Position numbers and translations under genes: made by a program
Notes under the pieces: model-generated
Databases searched by the model: none
Seen by the model: the letters and a program-made list of their open reading frames with translations, nothing else
Told to the model about the DNA's origin: nothing
In this document: positions 52,879 to 63,627 of the stretch, one piece after another
How positions within the stretch are numbered: position 1 is the stretch's first letter
Layout of the letters: the number at the start of each line of letters is the position of its first letter
DNA from: an uncultured SAR86 cluster bacterium
Lineage (GTDB): Bacteria > Pseudomonadota > Gammaproteobacteria > Magnimaribacterales > D2472
Assembly (NCBI GenBank): GCA_905181595.1
Contig: CAJIYI010000001.1
Span: 1,083,938-1,147,937, forward strand
DNA length: 64,000 bases
Reading direction: 5' to 3'

Positions 52879-53663
52879 GGATTTATAGCTGCTGAAATTT
52901 CATTAAGGTAATTGTATATTTTTTTATAATCTTTTTTTTCAGATAGCTCTTGAATCATTTCCACTAAAACAGAGCCAATTACCACTCCATCAGATATTTG
53001 ACTTAACGCTCGAGCATCAGATGCCGTTTTAATTCCAAATCCAGCCAATACAGGCAAATTAGTACTGTTTCTAATGTTAAGTATGTTTTTTTGAATTTCA
53101 TCCTCATTGAGGTTAGAGGCTCCCGTGACCCCTCTAAGAGTTACATAATAAATAAAACCTGAACTGCTCATACAAATCTTTTGAATGCGATCATTGTCTG
53201 TGGTGGGCGAAATTAGTGAAATTGATGCAATATTTTTATTCTGGATTCCAATATCTTCTAGACTGCTTTCTCCAGGAACATCAACAATCAAAACAGCATC
53301 TGTTCCTCTTTCATGAATAGATTCCAGCGCTTTTGAGTTAGCTAGAAAAGTATTGATATACCCCATTAATATTACGGGTGTCTCTGAGTCCTTGCTTCTA
53401 AACTCCTCAACAAGAGAAAAAATCATATCTAGAGATGTATTAGCCTGCAATGCTCGGTCATGAGCTGCCTGAATAATTGGGCCCTCTGCTATTGGATCAG
53501 TAAACGGAACTCCCAGCTCAATAATATCAACTCCAGATAATACAAATTGATGCATCAACTCTAGGGTTGTACTTATATCTGGATCTCCAGCTACTAAATA
53601 TGCAACCAATGCTTTTTTTGAGTTTTCTTTTAAAGAAGCAAACTTTCTTTCCAGCCTAATCAA
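52875..53663 (-). CDS. trpA: Tryptophan synthase alpha subunit (TTG start)
   Basis: Releases indole from indole-3-glycerol phosphate. The TTG at 53663 ([29 protein letters not shown]) gives 262 residues, the family length. It overlaps the trpB stop by 8 bases. A longer reading from 53780 lies inside trpB and has no family similarity. The catalytic residues are the Glu in [12 protein letters not shown] and the Asp in the same loop. Other blocks are [13 protein letters not shown] and [17 protein letters not shown]. It forms the channelling complex with TrpB. Confidence 0.93.
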   Translation of the reverse strand: MIRLERKFASLKENSKKALVAYLVAGDPDISTTLELMHQFVLSGVDIIELGVPFTDPIAEGPIIQAAHDRALQANTSLDMIFSLVEEFRSKDSETPVILMGYINTFLANSKALESIHERGTDAVLIVDVPGESSLEDIGIQNKNIASISLISPTTDNDRIQKICMSSSGFIYYVTLRGVTGASNLNEDEIQKNILNIRNSTNLPVLAGFGIKTASDARALSQISDGVVIGSVLVEMIQELSEKKDYKKIYNYLNEISAAINP

Positions 53664-54861
53664 GAGAAATTCCGTCCATGGTGGCAACAGTATTAATATC
53701 TTTGTCCCCTCTTCCAGAGACATTAATAACAATATTATCCTTTTTATTAAATTTGCCTGAGAGATGATCCAATGCAGCAAAAGCGTGAGCTGTTTCTAAT
53801 GCAGGCATAATTCCCTCTAATCGAGTAACCATATGGAATGCATCAAGCGCTTCCTTATCATTAACCGCCAAGTAGATAGCTCTCCCAGAATCTTTTAAGT
53901 TTGAGTGCTCTGGACCAACTCCCGGATAATCTAGTCCAGCTGAAACCGAATGGGTGTCTATCACTTGTCCATTTTCATCCTGCATCAAATAACTTTTTGC
54001 ACCGTGCAAAATACCTGGATGTCCATCATTCAAGGGCGCGGCATGCTTACCAGTTTCGATGCCACTTCCTGCAGCCTCAACTCCGATCAATTGAACCTCG
54101 GGATCGGAAACAAAAGGGTAAAAAATGCCCATTGCGTTAGATCCTCCTCCAACACAAGCAATGATCGCTTCAGGAAAAGCATTAAAGTGCTCTATAGATT
54201 GATCACGCAACTCTCTGCCTACAATAGAATTGAAGTCTCTGACAATCATTGGGTATGGATGAGGGCCCGTAACACTTCCAATAATATAATAGGTATCATC
54301 TATATTAGTTACCCAATCTCTCATGGCTTCATTTAGAGCATCTTTTAATGTGGCTGTACCAGAATCAACCGCATGCACTTCTGCGCCGAGCAGCTTTATA
54401 CGATAAACGTTCAAGGACTGCCTTTGGACATCTGCAGCACCCATATAAATGTGGCATTCTAAACCCAACCTTGCTGCTACTGTTGCAGTGGCTACGCCAT
54501 GTTGACCAGCCCCAGTTTCTGCAATAATACGTTTTTTGCCCATCGCCTTAGCTAAAAGGATTTGACCTACAGTATTATTAATTTTGTGAGCGCCTGTATG
54601 ATTTAAATCTTCGCGTTTTAACCAGATATTCGGGCCATCGTAATGCTTGGTAAGCCTGTCTGCAAAATACAATGGAGATGGTCGTCCAACAAAGTGGCAT
54701 AAATCTTGATCAATTTGTTTTAAAAAATCAGGATCACTTTTTAATTGATCGTAAGTATCTTCAAGTTCTTTCAAGGCAAACATGAGAGTTTCTGGAACAA
54801 ATTTCCCCCCATAATTACCAAAGAAGCCGTCTGAATTAGGTAAATCCCGTAAATTATCCAT
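53656..54861 (-). CDS. trpB: Tryptophan synthase beta subunit
   Basis: PLP enzyme condensing indole with serine, 401 residues. The PLP lysine is in [15 protein letters not shown], the phosphate-binding loop in [17 protein letters not shown], and [29 protein letters not shown] is the active-site glutamate region. [20 protein letters not shown] is the subunit-contact loop. It overlaps trpF upstream by 8 bases and trpA downstream. Confidence 0.97.
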   Translation of the reverse strand: MDNLRDLPNSDGFFGNYGGKFVPETLMFALKELEDTYDQLKSDPDFLKQIDQDLCHFVGRPSPLYFADRLTKHYDGPNIWLKREDLNHTGAHKINNTVGQILLAKAMGKKRIIAETGAGQHGVATATVAARLGLECHIYMGAADVQRQSLNVYRIKLLGAEVHAVDSGTATLKDALNEAMRDWVTNIDDTYYIIGSVTGPHPYPMIVRDFNSIVGRELRDQSIEHFNAFPEAIIACVGGGSNAMGIFYPFVSDPEVQLIGVEAAGSGIETGKHAAPLNDGHPGILHGAKSYLMQDENGQVIDTHSVSAGLDYPGVGPEHSNLKDSGRAIYLAVNDKEALDAFHMVTRLEGIMPALETAHAFAALDHLSGKFNKKDNIVINVSGRGDKDINTVATMDGISLD

Positions 54862-55462
54862 GATTGAATGCTGTCATTATCTCTGCCATTAATTTGTTAT
54901 CTTTGATTGCGAGTTCTGATTCTACCCCAGAGTTAATATCAATACACCAAGAGTTCAAAGAAATTGCAGATTGAATATTATGAGGATTGATGCCGCCAGC
55001 CAATATAAATTTCTTGCTTAAATCCATGTTTTCTAACAAAGTCCAATCAAAGGATTTACCAGTTCCACCAGATAAATGCTCAGAAAATGTTTCTAGCAAA
55101 ATAGCTTGCGCAGATGGAAAGTTATCAATCATGAGTAAAGACTGTTTATCTTTAACTGGAATACTTTTCCAAAATGGTTGATGAAACTGTCTACAGAAAT
55201 CATCAGACTCATCACCATGAAACTGTAAAATAGTATTGGGTAAAATTTCTATGGTCTGCTGCACCTCTTGAATTGATGGATTGACAAAAACACTTACAGG
55301 AACAGTCTGGCAAAAATTAAAATCTACAAGCTGGGCTATAAAGTTGGGCTCAACTTTTCTAGGGCTTTGCTCTGCAAAGATAAATCCTACGAAGTCAGCA
55401 TTAAGATCGCATGCATGCCTTAAAGAATCTAAGTTATTTAGTCCGCAAAATTTAATTTTCAT
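54854..55462 (-). CDS. trpF: Phosphoribosylanthranilate isomerase
   Basis: TIM-barrel isomerase of tryptophan biosynthesis, 202 residues. The catalytic Cys lies in [14 protein letters not shown], and the catalytic Asp position is in [14 protein letters not shown]-like [21 protein letters not shown] and [13 protein letters not shown] are other conserved blocks. It sits between truA and trpB; ATGA overlap with truA links trp and tRNA-modification genes. Confidence 0.94.
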   Translation of the reverse strand: MKIKFCGLNNLDSLRHACDLNADFVGFIFAEQSPRKVEPNFIAQLVDFNFCQTVPVSVFVNPSIQEVQQTIEILPNTILQFHGDESDDFCRQFHQPFWKSIPVKDKQSLLMIDNFPSAQAILLETFSEHLSGGTGKSFDWTLLENMDLSKKFILAGGINPHNIQSAISLNSWCIDINSGVESELAIKDNKLMAEIMTAFNHG

Positions 55463-56256
55463 TTATTTAAAGGTAATAAAAGACTTAAAAAAGAATTTGA
55501 ACGAGTGGGTTTTATCAAGGAAAAATTCTTATATTCGGCTCCTAGAAAAAATAAGCCTTGAGCTTGAGCTGTTTTACCAGCATTGATTCTATTCTCAGAT
55601 TCTAAAATATCTTGCATGCTTTTCTGCAATCTTCCTGCAGACCTCTCCAATAAAGTACCAACAATTATCCTCACCATATTATACAAATAAGCATTGGCGG
55701 TGATTGTAACTACAATAAAATCTTCTTTTTTGCTTATCTCAATACTATCAATCGTCCTAACAGGATTGTTTGAAGTGCATTTCGAGCCCCTAAATGAACT
55801 AAAGTTGTGAGTTCCTATTAAAAAATTTGATTCATTTTGCATCAAATCAATGTCTATATTATTTTTCTCCCAAAATACATAATCTTTTAAAAAAATTGGT
55901 CGAGTAGAGCCAGTATAAATAATGTATGCATAGGTTCTTTTAATCGCATCAAACCTAGAATGAAAATCTTTGGGTGCTTCTTGCAATGAAGTTACAGATA
56001 CGGAGTCAGGCAAGGCAGAGTTTATGCCCCTCAACCATTGCTCAAGGGTTCTGCTATCAACTGATTCAAAATCAAATACTTGCCCAAGAGAATGAACACC
56101 AGCATCTGTTCTGCCTGAATAATTTATTGTATTGGTTAGCCGACCTACAGATGAGATGGCTTTTTCAAGGGTACCTTGAACAGATTGAGCATTTTTTTGA
56201 GATTGAAATCCTGAAAAGCTAGAGCCATCATATTCACATGCTCCAACAAATTTCAC
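55459..56256 (-). CDS. truA: tRNA pseudouridine(38-40) synthase TruA
   Basis: Modifies U38-U40 in tRNA anticodon stems, 265 residues. The catalytic Asp is in YSGRTDAGVHSLGQV. The N-terminus begins VGACEYDGSSFSGFQSQ, as usual. The C-terminal half contains FLIGTHNFSSFRGSKCTSNNPVRTI and ANAYLYNMVRIIVGTLLE, which are diagnostic. It overlaps trpF by ATGA and lies 3 bases after fimV. Confidence 0.95.
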   Translation of the reverse strand: MKFVGACEYDGSSFSGFQSQKNAQSVQGTLEKAISSVGRLTNTINYSGRTDAGVHSLGQVFDFESVDSRTLEQWLRGINSALPDSVSVTSLQEAPKDFHSRFDAIKRTYAYIIYTGSTRPIFLKDYVFWEKNNIDIDLMQNESNFLIGTHNFSSFRGSKCTSNNPVRTIDSIEISKKEDFIVVTITANAYLYNMVRIIVGTLLERSAGRLQKSMQDILESENRINAGKTAQAQGLFFLGAEYKNFSLIKPTRSNSFLSLLLPLNK

Positions 56257-56259
56257 GAT

Positions 56260-56475
56260 TTATTTTTTTTGATCTAAAAGTTCCTTTGCAGCCGAAAGGA
56301 TAGATGGGTTAGTTGAGCTGGAAAGTAACTTTTCAAGAATCATTTCCGCATTTTTCCAATCATTCATATCAATGTATGTTCTAACAAGATCTAGCTCCTG
56401 CGTTTCGATATCATTGGTAATACTTAAGATTAGATTGAAATATAGCGGAATCATCTTGCTGAAATTCATCTTCAA
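56260..56475 (-). CDS. fimV: FimV, C-terminal cytoplasmic domain part (frameshifted gene)
   Basis: Codes for the conserved C-terminal FimV helix-turn-helix TPR-like domain, TNDIETQELDLVRTYIDMNDWKNAEMILEKLLSSS. The preceding residues of this frame are out-of-frame shadow. One extra base near 56421 separates it from the upstream part (FQSNLK|ITNDIETQEL). In Pseudomonas FimV this domain binds FimL and polar signalling partners. It is read together with 56476-57639 as one 460-residue protein. Confidence 0.75.
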   Translation of the reverse strand: MKMNFSKMIPLYFNLILSITNDIETQELDLVRTYIDMNDWKNAEMILEKLLSSSTNPSILSAAKELLDQKK

Positions 56476-57285
56476 CCGCAGTTTTAGTAAACGAAGGTTT
56501 TCGATTTAAGCGAATCAAAACGAAAGCAATTACAAAACCTAGAATTAAAGACAGTAAAGCAACCCATATAAGATCTTTTAATTGAAATGCTCTCGAAGAA
56601 CCAGTTGATACTTCAGTTAAATTAGCCTCAGAAGCACTTAATGAAATAATTGAAGTATTTTTTTCAATTATTTCTGAACCAGATAAATTCAGAATTTTTA
56701 TTTATGCTAGTATCTAACATCTCTGAAGCCTTGGTATCTAGATTTAAAGCATCGCTTTTACCAATCTCTTCTAATTGTAATTTGTGGCTTTTCTGGAGCA
56801 GTCAGTATTAACTGTCTACCAGAAATAGTTGCTGATTTTGTTGGAAGAGAAGACATAAAATTAATTGATTGTCTTGCATCGTTGTTTTCTGTAGACATAA
56901 CTAAATCTGAAGATGGCATCACAAGATCAACATCATTTCTAACTAAATTAATATTCTCATCAATAAAAGCATTGGGATTTTCTAGATAAAACGCCCACAT
57001 AATTTGATATATAGATGCTTCATAATTATCTCTTCACAGATTGGGCGACACTCCACATTGTTTCAATATTTTCACTCTTAACTGCCTTAGGAGACAGCGC
57101 TAAACTAGGGCAATGGAGAAGGTATTGTTTCATCCGGCTCAGAAGATAGCTGGGAACTTTGAGCAGGCTCAATAAAACCTGTATCAGATTCGCCTGCTAT
57201 AGCAGCCTGATATCATACCTTTGAGGGTTACCATATATTTTTTTGGCTGGAAGTTTAAAAGATAGCTCTCTAGGAGATTGCTCTT
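56476..57285 (-). pseudogene. fimV: FimV, central LysM and membrane part with several frameshifts
   Basis: Reading across frames gives three recognisable pieces. First is LSFKLPAKKIYGNPQ (N-terminal domain end). Second is a LysM-like stretch ETMWSVAQSVK, DNYEASIYQIMWAFYLENPNAFIDENINLVRNDVDLVMPSS. Third is one membrane helix, LIWVALLSLILGFVIAFVLIRLNRK, near 56535-56475. One uninterrupted stretch is open at 56758-57000. At least five single-base shifts (near 57030, 56780, 56700, and two around 57200-57300) interrupt the frame. Whether fimV is a true pseudogene or mis-sequenced is undecided. Confidence 0.7.
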
Positions 57286-57639
57286 TTAAGAGTATTCTGT
57301 GGCAAAAAGATAAAAATATCTTTGGAAGTTTGATTCGCCCGCTCTTAACCTAAAAGAAAAGTATGTATCTTGAAAGTTAACTGGTAATGCAAGGGTTAGT
57401 CTCTTAAAAGCATCCATATCCTCGAACAAAAGATATTCCAGGGCTGTCTCTGATAGAGGATCATTTGATTTGAAATCATTTAGCTCAATATCATTTTCAT
57501 TCAATGAGGGAAGATTATTGATTTGTATTGAAATTAAATAATTGCCGCTGGTATTAATTGATACTTCAGGGCTTCCAATAATTCCCTTGGCTTGAGCAAT
57601 AGGAATAAATAAAGTTAGGAGGATAAAAAAATTTTTCAT
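57286..57639 (-). CDS. fimV: FimV, N-terminal part with signal peptide
   Basis: Starts [19 protein letters not shown], a Sec signal peptide, followed by the FimV N-terminal beta-rich domain: PEVSINTSGNYLISIQINNLPSLNENDIELN and FEDMDAFKRLTLALPVNFQDTYFSFRL. FimV is an inner-membrane, peptidoglycan-binding polarity protein. The frame breaks at about 57300 (YLFATEYS), where the next frame would read YIFLPQNTLK. Gene position between asd and truA is that of fimV in Pseudomonas. Its total of about 460 residues is short for the family. Confidence 0.78.
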   Translation of the reverse strand: MKNFFILLTLFIPIAQAKGIIGSPEVSINTSGNYLISIQINNLPSLNENDIELNDFKSNDPLSETALEYLLFEDMDAFKRLTLALPVNFQDTYFSFRLRAGESNFQRYFYLFATEYS

Positions 57640-58661
57640 TAAAACTTATTTGTTGCAAGCAGCCTTTCTGCAATTTGAACTGCATTTAATGCAGCACCTT
57701 TTCCATAAACATTATCCGCTACAATCCATAATGAAACCCAATTTTGTTCAGCAAGTTCTTGCACTCTAATCCTTCCAACAAAAACTTCCTCAGTATCATT
57801 TGCATGCTCAACTGGGGTTGGATATTCTAATTTTTTAGGATTATCAATCACCTGAATGCCTTCTGAATTTTTGAGCAATTGAATCAGATGATCGCGTGAT
57901 GTATTTTTAGATATTTTGCAAAATACTGCTTCTGAATGTCCGTTAAAGACTGGCACCCTGACGCATGTTGCTTGAACAAAAATATTTGGATCAAGAATTT
58001 TATGAGTTTCCCAGGTTAGTTTCATTTCTTCTTTTGTAAAGTCATTGTCTAAAAAAACATCGCACTGAGGAATAACATTAAAAGCAATTTGCTTAGGGTA
58101 GACGCTTGGAGGCCCAGAAGAATCTGAAAAATAGGTTTGATTATGCAGCTCCTCTAGTGCGGCTTTTCCAGTACCAGATACCGCTTGATATGTTGCTACA
58201 TTCATCAACTCAATATTTAATTCATCGTGAATAGGTTTTAAGGCCATCAATAATTGCGCAGTAGAGCAATTAGGATTTGCAATTAACGCAGGTCCTTTAA
58301 GCTCATCAAGAAGGCTACCATTTATCTCGGGAATAATTAGCGGGACATCTTCTTCATATCTAAAATGAGAAGAGAGGTCTATAACATAGGTGCCAACTTC
58401 AACAAAAGCTCTTGCGTATTTTGCTGCGATTGATGAGCCAGCTGCAAAAATGATTAAGTCAACGGATTCGGGTTGAAATGATTTAAGAGATTGAACTTCA
58501 TAATCCACGCCATTGAAGCTGATATTGCTTCCAACCGTTGAGTTGCCCAATGGAATAAAATCTTTTACAGGATACGATTTTTTTTCTAGTAATTTAATAA
58601 TCTTGGTACCCACTACTCCAGTGGCTCCAATAAGCGCAAGATTTATAGAAGCACTACTCAT
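57639..58661 (-). CDS. asd: Aspartate-semialdehyde dehydrogenase
   Basis: NADPH-dependent enzyme reducing aspartyl phosphate, downstream of lysC. The 340-residue protein has Rossmann motif [20 protein letters not shown], catalytic Cys in [16 protein letters not shown], and [23 protein letters not shown] with the substrate Arg and catalytic His. [20 protein letters not shown] is also conserved. It overlaps leuB by 8 bases and adjoins fimV. Confidence 0.96.
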   Translation of the reverse strand: MSSASINLALIGATGVVGTKIIKLLEKKSYPVKDFIPLGNSTVGSNISFNGVDYEVQSLKSFQPESVDLIIFAAGSSIAAKYARAFVEVGTYVIDLSSHFRYEEDVPLIIPEINGSLLDELKGPALIANPNCSTAQLLMALKPIHDELNIELMNVATYQAVSGTGKAALEELHNQTYFSDSSGPPSVYPKQIAFNVIPQCDVFLDNDFTKEEMKLTWETHKILDPNIFVQATCVRVPVFNGHSEAVFCKISKNTSRDHLIQLLKNSEGIQVIDNPKKLEYPTPVEHANDTEEVFVGRIRVQELAEQNWVSLWIVADNVYGKGAALNAVQIAERLLATNKF

Positions 58662-59730
58662 TTTTCATAAAGTTTATTAGGATTGGTGCGACTTCAGAAG
58701 TTTTAATGAAATCTGAGCTTGTTGATATGTCCTTGGTTCTATGACCTTCCTGGATAAAATGCTTAATAGCAGATTCAATTTTTACAGCAAGATCTTTTCT
58801 GCCTAAGGAGTATTCAAGCGCCATAGCCAAAGAAGAAATCATAGCAAGTGGATTTGCTATACCCTGCCCTGCAATATCAGGTGCGCTTCCATGACAAGGC
58901 TCATACATTCCTTGCCCCGAACTATTCAATGATGCTGAGGGTAACATTCCTATAGAGCCAGTTAGAGTTGCTGCAATATCAGATAAAATGTCGCCAAAAA
59001 GATTGCTAGAAACAATAACATCATATTGATTAGGATTAAGCACTAGCTGCATCGCAGTATTGTCAGCAAGCTGATGTGATAATTCAACCTCTGGATAATC
59101 AGGACCCATTTCAGTGACAATGCCTCGCCAAAATTTTGATACCTCTAAAACGTTTGCTTTTTCAACTGAGCATAATTTTTTGTTTCTACTCATCGCAGCT
59201 TCAAATGCAACTTTAGCAATTCGCCTTATCTCGTCTTCGTTGTAAACCATCGTATTAAATGCATATTTAGGATCCGAATCCTCAACCAAGCCGCGAGGCT
59301 CACCGAAATACACTCCCCCAGTAAGCTCTCTCACGATTAAAATATCTAGATTTTCTATAATGTGATTCTTTAATGGTGATGCAGATGCTAATTCATTGAA
59401 TAAAAAGGCAGGTCTAAGATTCGCAAACAATCCAAGTGACTTTCTTAATCCCAATAATGCTTGCTCAGGTCGAAGATCCCAACCAAGATGCTCCCATTGG
59501 GGGCCTCCTACTGCTCCAAATAATACTGCATCTGAATTTTTTGCTATTTCTAGGGTTTCTTCTGTCAATGGCTTTCCGTAAAGATCATAAGAGGTACCAC
59601 CTACATCGCGCTCTAAAACATTAAAGTCAAGATCATTAGATGCTTTCAGGTAATCCAAGACTTCAACCGCTGAAGTTGTAACTTCTTTGCCAATACCATC
59701 GCCGGGAAGAATTAAAATTTGTTTAGTCAT
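58654..59730 (-). CDS. leuB: 3-isopropylmalate dehydrogenase
   Basis: NAD-dependent oxidative decarboxylase of leucine synthesis, 358 residues. [21 protein letters not shown] starts the fold. Substrate arginines are in [46 protein letters not shown] and [19 protein letters not shown] form the metal and NAD sites, with the catalytic Tyr in [10 protein letters not shown]. It follows leuD by 14 bases in the usual C-D-B order. Confidence 0.97.
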   Translation of the reverse strand: MTKQILILPGDGIGKEVTTSAVEVLDYLKASNDLDFNVLERDVGGTSYDLYGKPLTEETLEIAKNSDAVLFGAVGGPQWEHLGWDLRPEQALLGLRKSLGLFANLRPAFLFNELASASPLKNHIIENLDILIVRELTGGVYFGEPRGLVEDSDPKYAFNTMVYNEDEIRRIAKVAFEAAMSRNKKLCSVEKANVLEVSKFWRGIVTEMGPDYPEVELSHQLADNTAMQLVLNPNQYDVIVSSNLFGDILSDIAATLTGSIGMLPSASLNSSGQGMYEPCHGSAPDIAGQGIANPLAMISSLAMALEYSLGRKDLAVKIESAIKHFIQEGHRTKDISTSSDFIKTSEVAPILINFMKNE

Positions 59731-59744
59731 GTTTTGTAAAGAAT

Positions 59745-60377
59745 TTATTTAAAAAGCCAAGGTCTTTTCTGGCTATAGCTCAACTCAAAAGCTTCAATAC
59801 TGCCTTTGTCTTTCATTGTAATATCAACATCATCAAGATTATGAATGATGCGATTCAATAAATTATCATCAACATTAAACGGTATTGAAATATCAGACCC
59901 AACCGTTAGCTCCTTAGAAACCAGGCTAATAGAAATGTTTTGGGGGGACTGAGCTGATAATTCAAATAATATATTTATATCTTTCTTGGATAGCTGAATA
60001 GGTAAAACTTGATTTTTAAAACAATTATTATAAAAAATATCTCCAAAGGAACTAGCAATTACTGCTTTAAATCCAAAGTCTCTTAAAGCCCAAGCAGCAT
60101 GCTCTCGACTAGATCCACATCCAAAATTATCTCTTGCAAGAAGAATCTGAGAGTCCTGAAAGGGTGGTTGATTAAGAATAAAATCTATATTTATTTCCCT
60201 TTGATTAGAAGTCATACCAAGCAAGCCTTTATCAAGATATCTCCAGCCATCAAAGAGATAGTCTCCAAAACCAAATTTTTTAATAGACTTTAAATATTCT
60301 GTTGGGATAATTTGATCGGTATCAATATTATCGCGATCAAATGGGGCGACAACACCCTGAATTATTTCGCTGCTCAT
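59745..60377 (-). CDS. leuD: 3-isopropylmalate dehydratase small subunit
   Basis: Swivel domain of isopropylmalate isomerase, 210 residues. [17 protein letters not shown] is the hallmark N-terminus, and [40 protein letters not shown] the substrate-binding GSSRE loop. It pairs with LeuC. ATGA overlap with leuC couples their translation. Confidence 0.97.
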   Translation of the reverse strand: MSSEIIQGVVAPFDRDNIDTDQIIPTEYLKSIKKFGFGDYLFDGWRYLDKGLLGMTSNQREINIDFILNQPPFQDSQILLARDNFGCGSSREHAAWALRDFGFKAVIASSFGDIFYNNCFKNQVLPIQLSKKDINILFELSAQSPQNISISLVSKELTVGSDISIPFNVDDNLLNRIIHNLDDVDITMKDKGSIEAFELSYSQKRPWLFK

Positions 60378-61771
60378 GAGGGGTCCGTGATGATGCCGTT
60401 AATAGCAGTTAACGCTGCCATCATTGGACTCATTAAATGAGTTCTACCTAAATTACCTTGCCTGCCTTCAAAATTTCTATTTGAAGTAGAAGCGCAACGT
60501 TCATATGGTTTAAGTTGATCTGGATTCATACCTAAGCACATAGAGCATCCTGGATCACGCCACAGAAAACCTGCATCCTCAAAAATTTTATCTAGGCCCT
60601 CCTTCTCCGCTTGAGCTTTAACTAAACCAGATCCCGGAACAACGATTGCTTCAATAATGTTACTAGAAACTTTTTGCCCTTTAATCACGCTAGCTGCAGA
60701 CCTTAAATCCTCTATTCTAGAATTTGTACATGATCCAATAAAAACACGATCAAAACTAAGATCTTTAAGTGTCGTTGCTTTTTCTAGACCCATATACATT
60801 TTAGCTAGTTTTAAATTTTCTACCTGATCAAGAGGAACATCTGATTCATTTGGAATATTCTCATCAAAGTCCACAGTCATTTCTGGAGATGTGCCCCAAG
60901 TTACCTGAGGTTTAAGTGTTCCAACATCTATAATTATTTTTTTATTAAAAATAGCATCTTCATCAGAATGAAGTGTGGTCCAAAAATTTTGAGCATGCTC
61001 AAAATCTTCTTGAGTCATATCGCTATGCTCTCTTACATAATTTAAAGTAGTTTGATCAACTGCGATTAAACCAACTTTAGCTCCAGCCTCTATAGCCATA
61101 TTGCAGATAGTCATTCTTGATTCCATTGAAGCTGAATCAATATAAGAGCCAGCAAATTCAATTGCATGACCAGTTCCACCAGCTGTTCCAATAAGTTTAA
61201 TTAAATGAAGCACTATATCTTTTGAGGTTACCCCTTCCTGAGGTTTGCCTTGAAAGAGCACTTGCATATTTTGTAATTTAGAAGTTTTTAAACATTGTGT
61301 GGCTAGCACATGCTCTACTTCAGATGTTCCAATACCCATCGCCAAACAACCAAATGCTCCATGGGTAGAAGTATGAGAGTCACCGCAAACAATTGTCATT
61401 CCAGGTAAGGTGTAGCCCAACTCAGGGCCCATCACATGAACAATACCCTGCTCCTTAGACTCAATATCAAACTGTAAAATTTTAAATTCATTGCAGTTTT
61501 TATCAAGCTCCATAACTTGAATTTTTGAAATTTCATCTTCAATAGATTCTGCTTTAAATGAATCACCTCTAGTTGTTGGAACATTATGATCTGGGGTAGC
61601 GACATTTGCATTCAGTCTCCACGGAGACAGATTTTTATGCCTTAAGCCCTCAAAGGCTTGAGGAGAAGTTACTTCATGAAGGTAATGACGATCAATATAG
61701 ACTAAGGCCTCTTTAGACTCATAGGTCTGGACTAAATGATCATCCCAAAGTTTATCGTAAAGAGTCTTCAT
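60374..61771 (-). CDS. leuC: 3-isopropylmalate dehydratase large subunit
   Basis: Iron-sulfur isomerase subunit of 465 residues. Cluster cysteines are in [17 protein letters not shown] and [48 protein letters not shown] is the substrate region, and [28 protein letters not shown] ends the protein. It overlaps aroC upstream (ATGA) and leuD downstream. It is intact. Confidence 0.97.
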   Translation of the reverse strand: MKTLYDKLWDDHLVQTYESKEALVYIDRHYLHEVTSPQAFEGLRHKNLSPWRLNANVATPDHNVPTTRGDSFKAESIEDEISKIQVMELDKNCNEFKILQFDIESKEQGIVHVMGPELGYTLPGMTIVCGDSHTSTHGAFGCLAMGIGTSEVEHVLATQCLKTSKLQNMQVLFQGKPQEGVTSKDIVLHLIKLIGTAGGTGHAIEFAGSYIDSASMESRMTICNMAIEAGAKVGLIAVDQTTLNYVREHSDMTQEDFEHAQNFWTTLHSDEDAIFNKKIIIDVGTLKPQVTWGTSPEMTVDFDENIPNESDVPLDQVENLKLAKMYMGLEKATTLKDLSFDRVFIGSCTNSRIEDLRSAASVIKGQKVSSNIIEAIVVPGSGLVKAQAEKEGLDKIFEDAGFLWRDPGCSMCLGMNPDQLKPYERCASTSNRNFEGRQGNLGRTHLMSPMMAALTAINGIITDPS

Positions 61772-62856
61772 GATTGATTGAATGGGAGTGACTGATCTAC
61801 CTCAGAGCACTGAGCCCGATTTCTAAGAAGGTGATCCATAATGACTAAATTGGCCATAGCCTCAGCTATTGGAACGGCTCGAAGGCCAACACAAGGATCG
61901 TGCCTGCCTGTAACCTCAATTTCTACCTCTTCCCCTTTAGTATTAAGGCTTTGTCCTTTAGCTTTGATGCTGCTGGTTGGTTTAATAAGGAATTCTATAT
62001 CTATAGAATCACCATTAGAGATCCCACCAAGAATTCCACCTGCATTGTTTGAGGTAAAGCCATCTTTACGGATTTCATCTCTAATCTCTGAGCCTTTCAG
62101 ATCTAATATCCCATCAACATTACCAATTGATACTGACTTAACTGCATTGATACTCATGATGGCTTTGGCTAAATCAGCATCTAACTTATCAAACACGGGT
62201 TCGCCAAGACCAACTGGGCAGTTTTCTATGCAGACCCCTAATTTAGCACCAACAGAGTTCCCCTCTTGAATTAATTCAGCAAATAATGTGTCGAGATCCT
62301 TAATTTTCTTGCTGTCTGCAAAAAAATATTTGTTTGTTTGAGCTTCACTAGGATTTATCAAGTCTGCTTTGATGGAGCCAATCTGGCTTACATACCCAGT
62401 TGCCTTGATACCAAGAGCATTTAGATATTTTTTAGCTACTGCTCCTGCCGCCACCCTCATAGCTGTCTCTCTGGCACTTGATCGACCGCCGCCCCTGTAG
62501 TCTCTATGACCATATTTTGCTTGGTATGTAATATCAGCATGATTCGGTCTAAATGTATCTTGAAGATTGGAGTAGTCTTGAGATCTCTGATCTTCGTTAT
62601 AAATAATTAAACTGATGGGTGTTCCGGTTGTTTTCCCTTCAAAAACTCCTGAGAGAATTTCTACTCTATCGCTCTCTTTGCGTTGTGTTGTAACATCGGA
62701 TTGCCCAGGCTTTCTGCGATCTAATTCTGTTTGAATCTCTTCAGTTGAAATCTCTAATTGAGGAGGACAGCCATCAATAATGCACCCAAGTGCCTTGCCA
62801 TGACTTTCGCCATAAGTAGTAACTTTAAATAATTTTCCGTATGTATTGCCTGACAT
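61768..62856 (-). CDS. aroC: Chorismate synthase
   Basis: FMN-dependent last enzyme of the shikimate pathway, 362 residues. [24 protein letters not shown] is the first signature. [43 protein letters not shown] covers the Arg-rich FMN/EPSP site. [28 protein letters not shown] and [18 protein letters not shown] finish the pattern. It is coupled to leuC by an ATGA overlap. Confidence 0.97.
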   Translation of the reverse strand: MSGNTYGKLFKVTTYGESHGKALGCIIDGCPPQLEISTEEIQTELDRRKPGQSDVTTQRKESDRVEILSGVFEGKTTGTPISLIIYNEDQRSQDYSNLQDTFRPNHADITYQAKYGHRDYRGGGRSSARETAMRVAAGAVAKKYLNALGIKATGYVSQIGSIKADLINPSEAQTNKYFFADSKKIKDLDTLFAELIQEGNSVGAKLGVCIENCPVGLGEPVFDKLDADLAKAIMSINAVKSVSIGNVDGILDLKGSEIRDEIRKDGFTSNNAGGILGGISNGDSIDIEFLIKPTSSIKAKGQSLNTKGEEVEIEVTGRHDPCVGLRAVPIAEAMANLVIMDHLLRNRAQCSEVDQSLPFNQS

Positions 62857-62891
62857 ACGCAGAATTATAGACCAAAAAGCTTAAATGAGCC

Positions 62892-63581
62892 TTATCTTAG
62901 GGTTGATAGACCGCCATCCACAGAGATAGTTTGACCAGTAATCCAATTTTCTTTTGCTGATAAGAGTCCATATATTACCCCAGCTAAAGCCTTTGGATTG
63001 CCAATAGCATTTAATGGATGTCTTTCCTCAGATGCTTTAATACGTTTTTCGTCGCTTAGCAGGTTGGCAGCCAATGGTGTATCAGTTAACGAAGGTGCAA
63101 CGCAATTTACAGCGACTCTAGGTGCTAATTCAGCAGCTAAACTTCTAGCAAAACCCTCTAAAGCTGATTTTGAAGCAGAAATAGATGTGTGAAATGTCAT
63201 GCCTGAAGTTGCAGCAACCGAAGAAATGAACACAACAGAGGCTCCATCATCTTTTTTAAGGTTTGGAAGAACTTTTTTAACGATATTGAAAGCTCCTTCA
63301 AAATTAATTCTCATATCCTCTTGAATATCAGAAATATCCATTCGCTGAAGTGATTTAAGAGAAATTGAGCCAGGGCAATAAAGCAAACCATCAATGGACT
63401 CAGGCAGTGCGTCTAATTGAGAAAGATCTTCGTTGGGATCCAGTTGAAAGAAATCTCCATTTTGAATCGCCATCTCTGACCTAGAGGTAATAATTGGATT
63501 ATCGCCAGCTTTTTGAATTAATGAGATTACCTCTTTGCCAATCGAGGATCCTCCACCGATAACTAAAATATTTTTTTGCAT
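62892..63581 (-). CDS. SDR-family oxidoreductase
   Basis: Short-chain dehydrogenase of 229 residues. The cofactor motif is VIGGGSSIGKEVISL, a GGGSSIG variant of TGxxxGIG. The active site has Ser in VFISSVAATSGMTF, and the usual YxxxK appears as ISASKSAL, with Ser (or a shifted residue) replacing Tyr. NCVAPSLTDTPLAANLLS and ITGQTISVDGGLSTL follow. The missing Tyr may mean altered or no dehydrogenase activity. It lies 35 bases upstream of aroC and diverges from the acylase gene. Confidence 0.83.
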   Translation of the reverse strand: MQKNILVIGGGSSIGKEVISLIQKAGDNPIITSRSEMAIQNGDFFQLDPNEDLSQLDALPESIDGLLYCPGSISLKSLQRMDISDIQEDMRINFEGAFNIVKKVLPNLKKDDGASVVFISSVAATSGMTFHTSISASKSALEGFARSLAAELAPRVAVNCVAPSLTDTPLAANLLSDEKRIKASEERHPLNAIGNPKALAGVIYGLLSAKENWITGQTISVDGGLSTLR

Positions 63582-63627
63582 GTTAGTACTAATTTTTCTT
63601 ATAAAACCAATACAATAATAAGTTGTG

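Noticed and set aside
52875-53780. A 301-residue reading of trpA starting at 53780
   Set aside because: The first 39 residues lie inside trpB and have no resemblance to TrpA. TTG at 53663 gives the family start and length.
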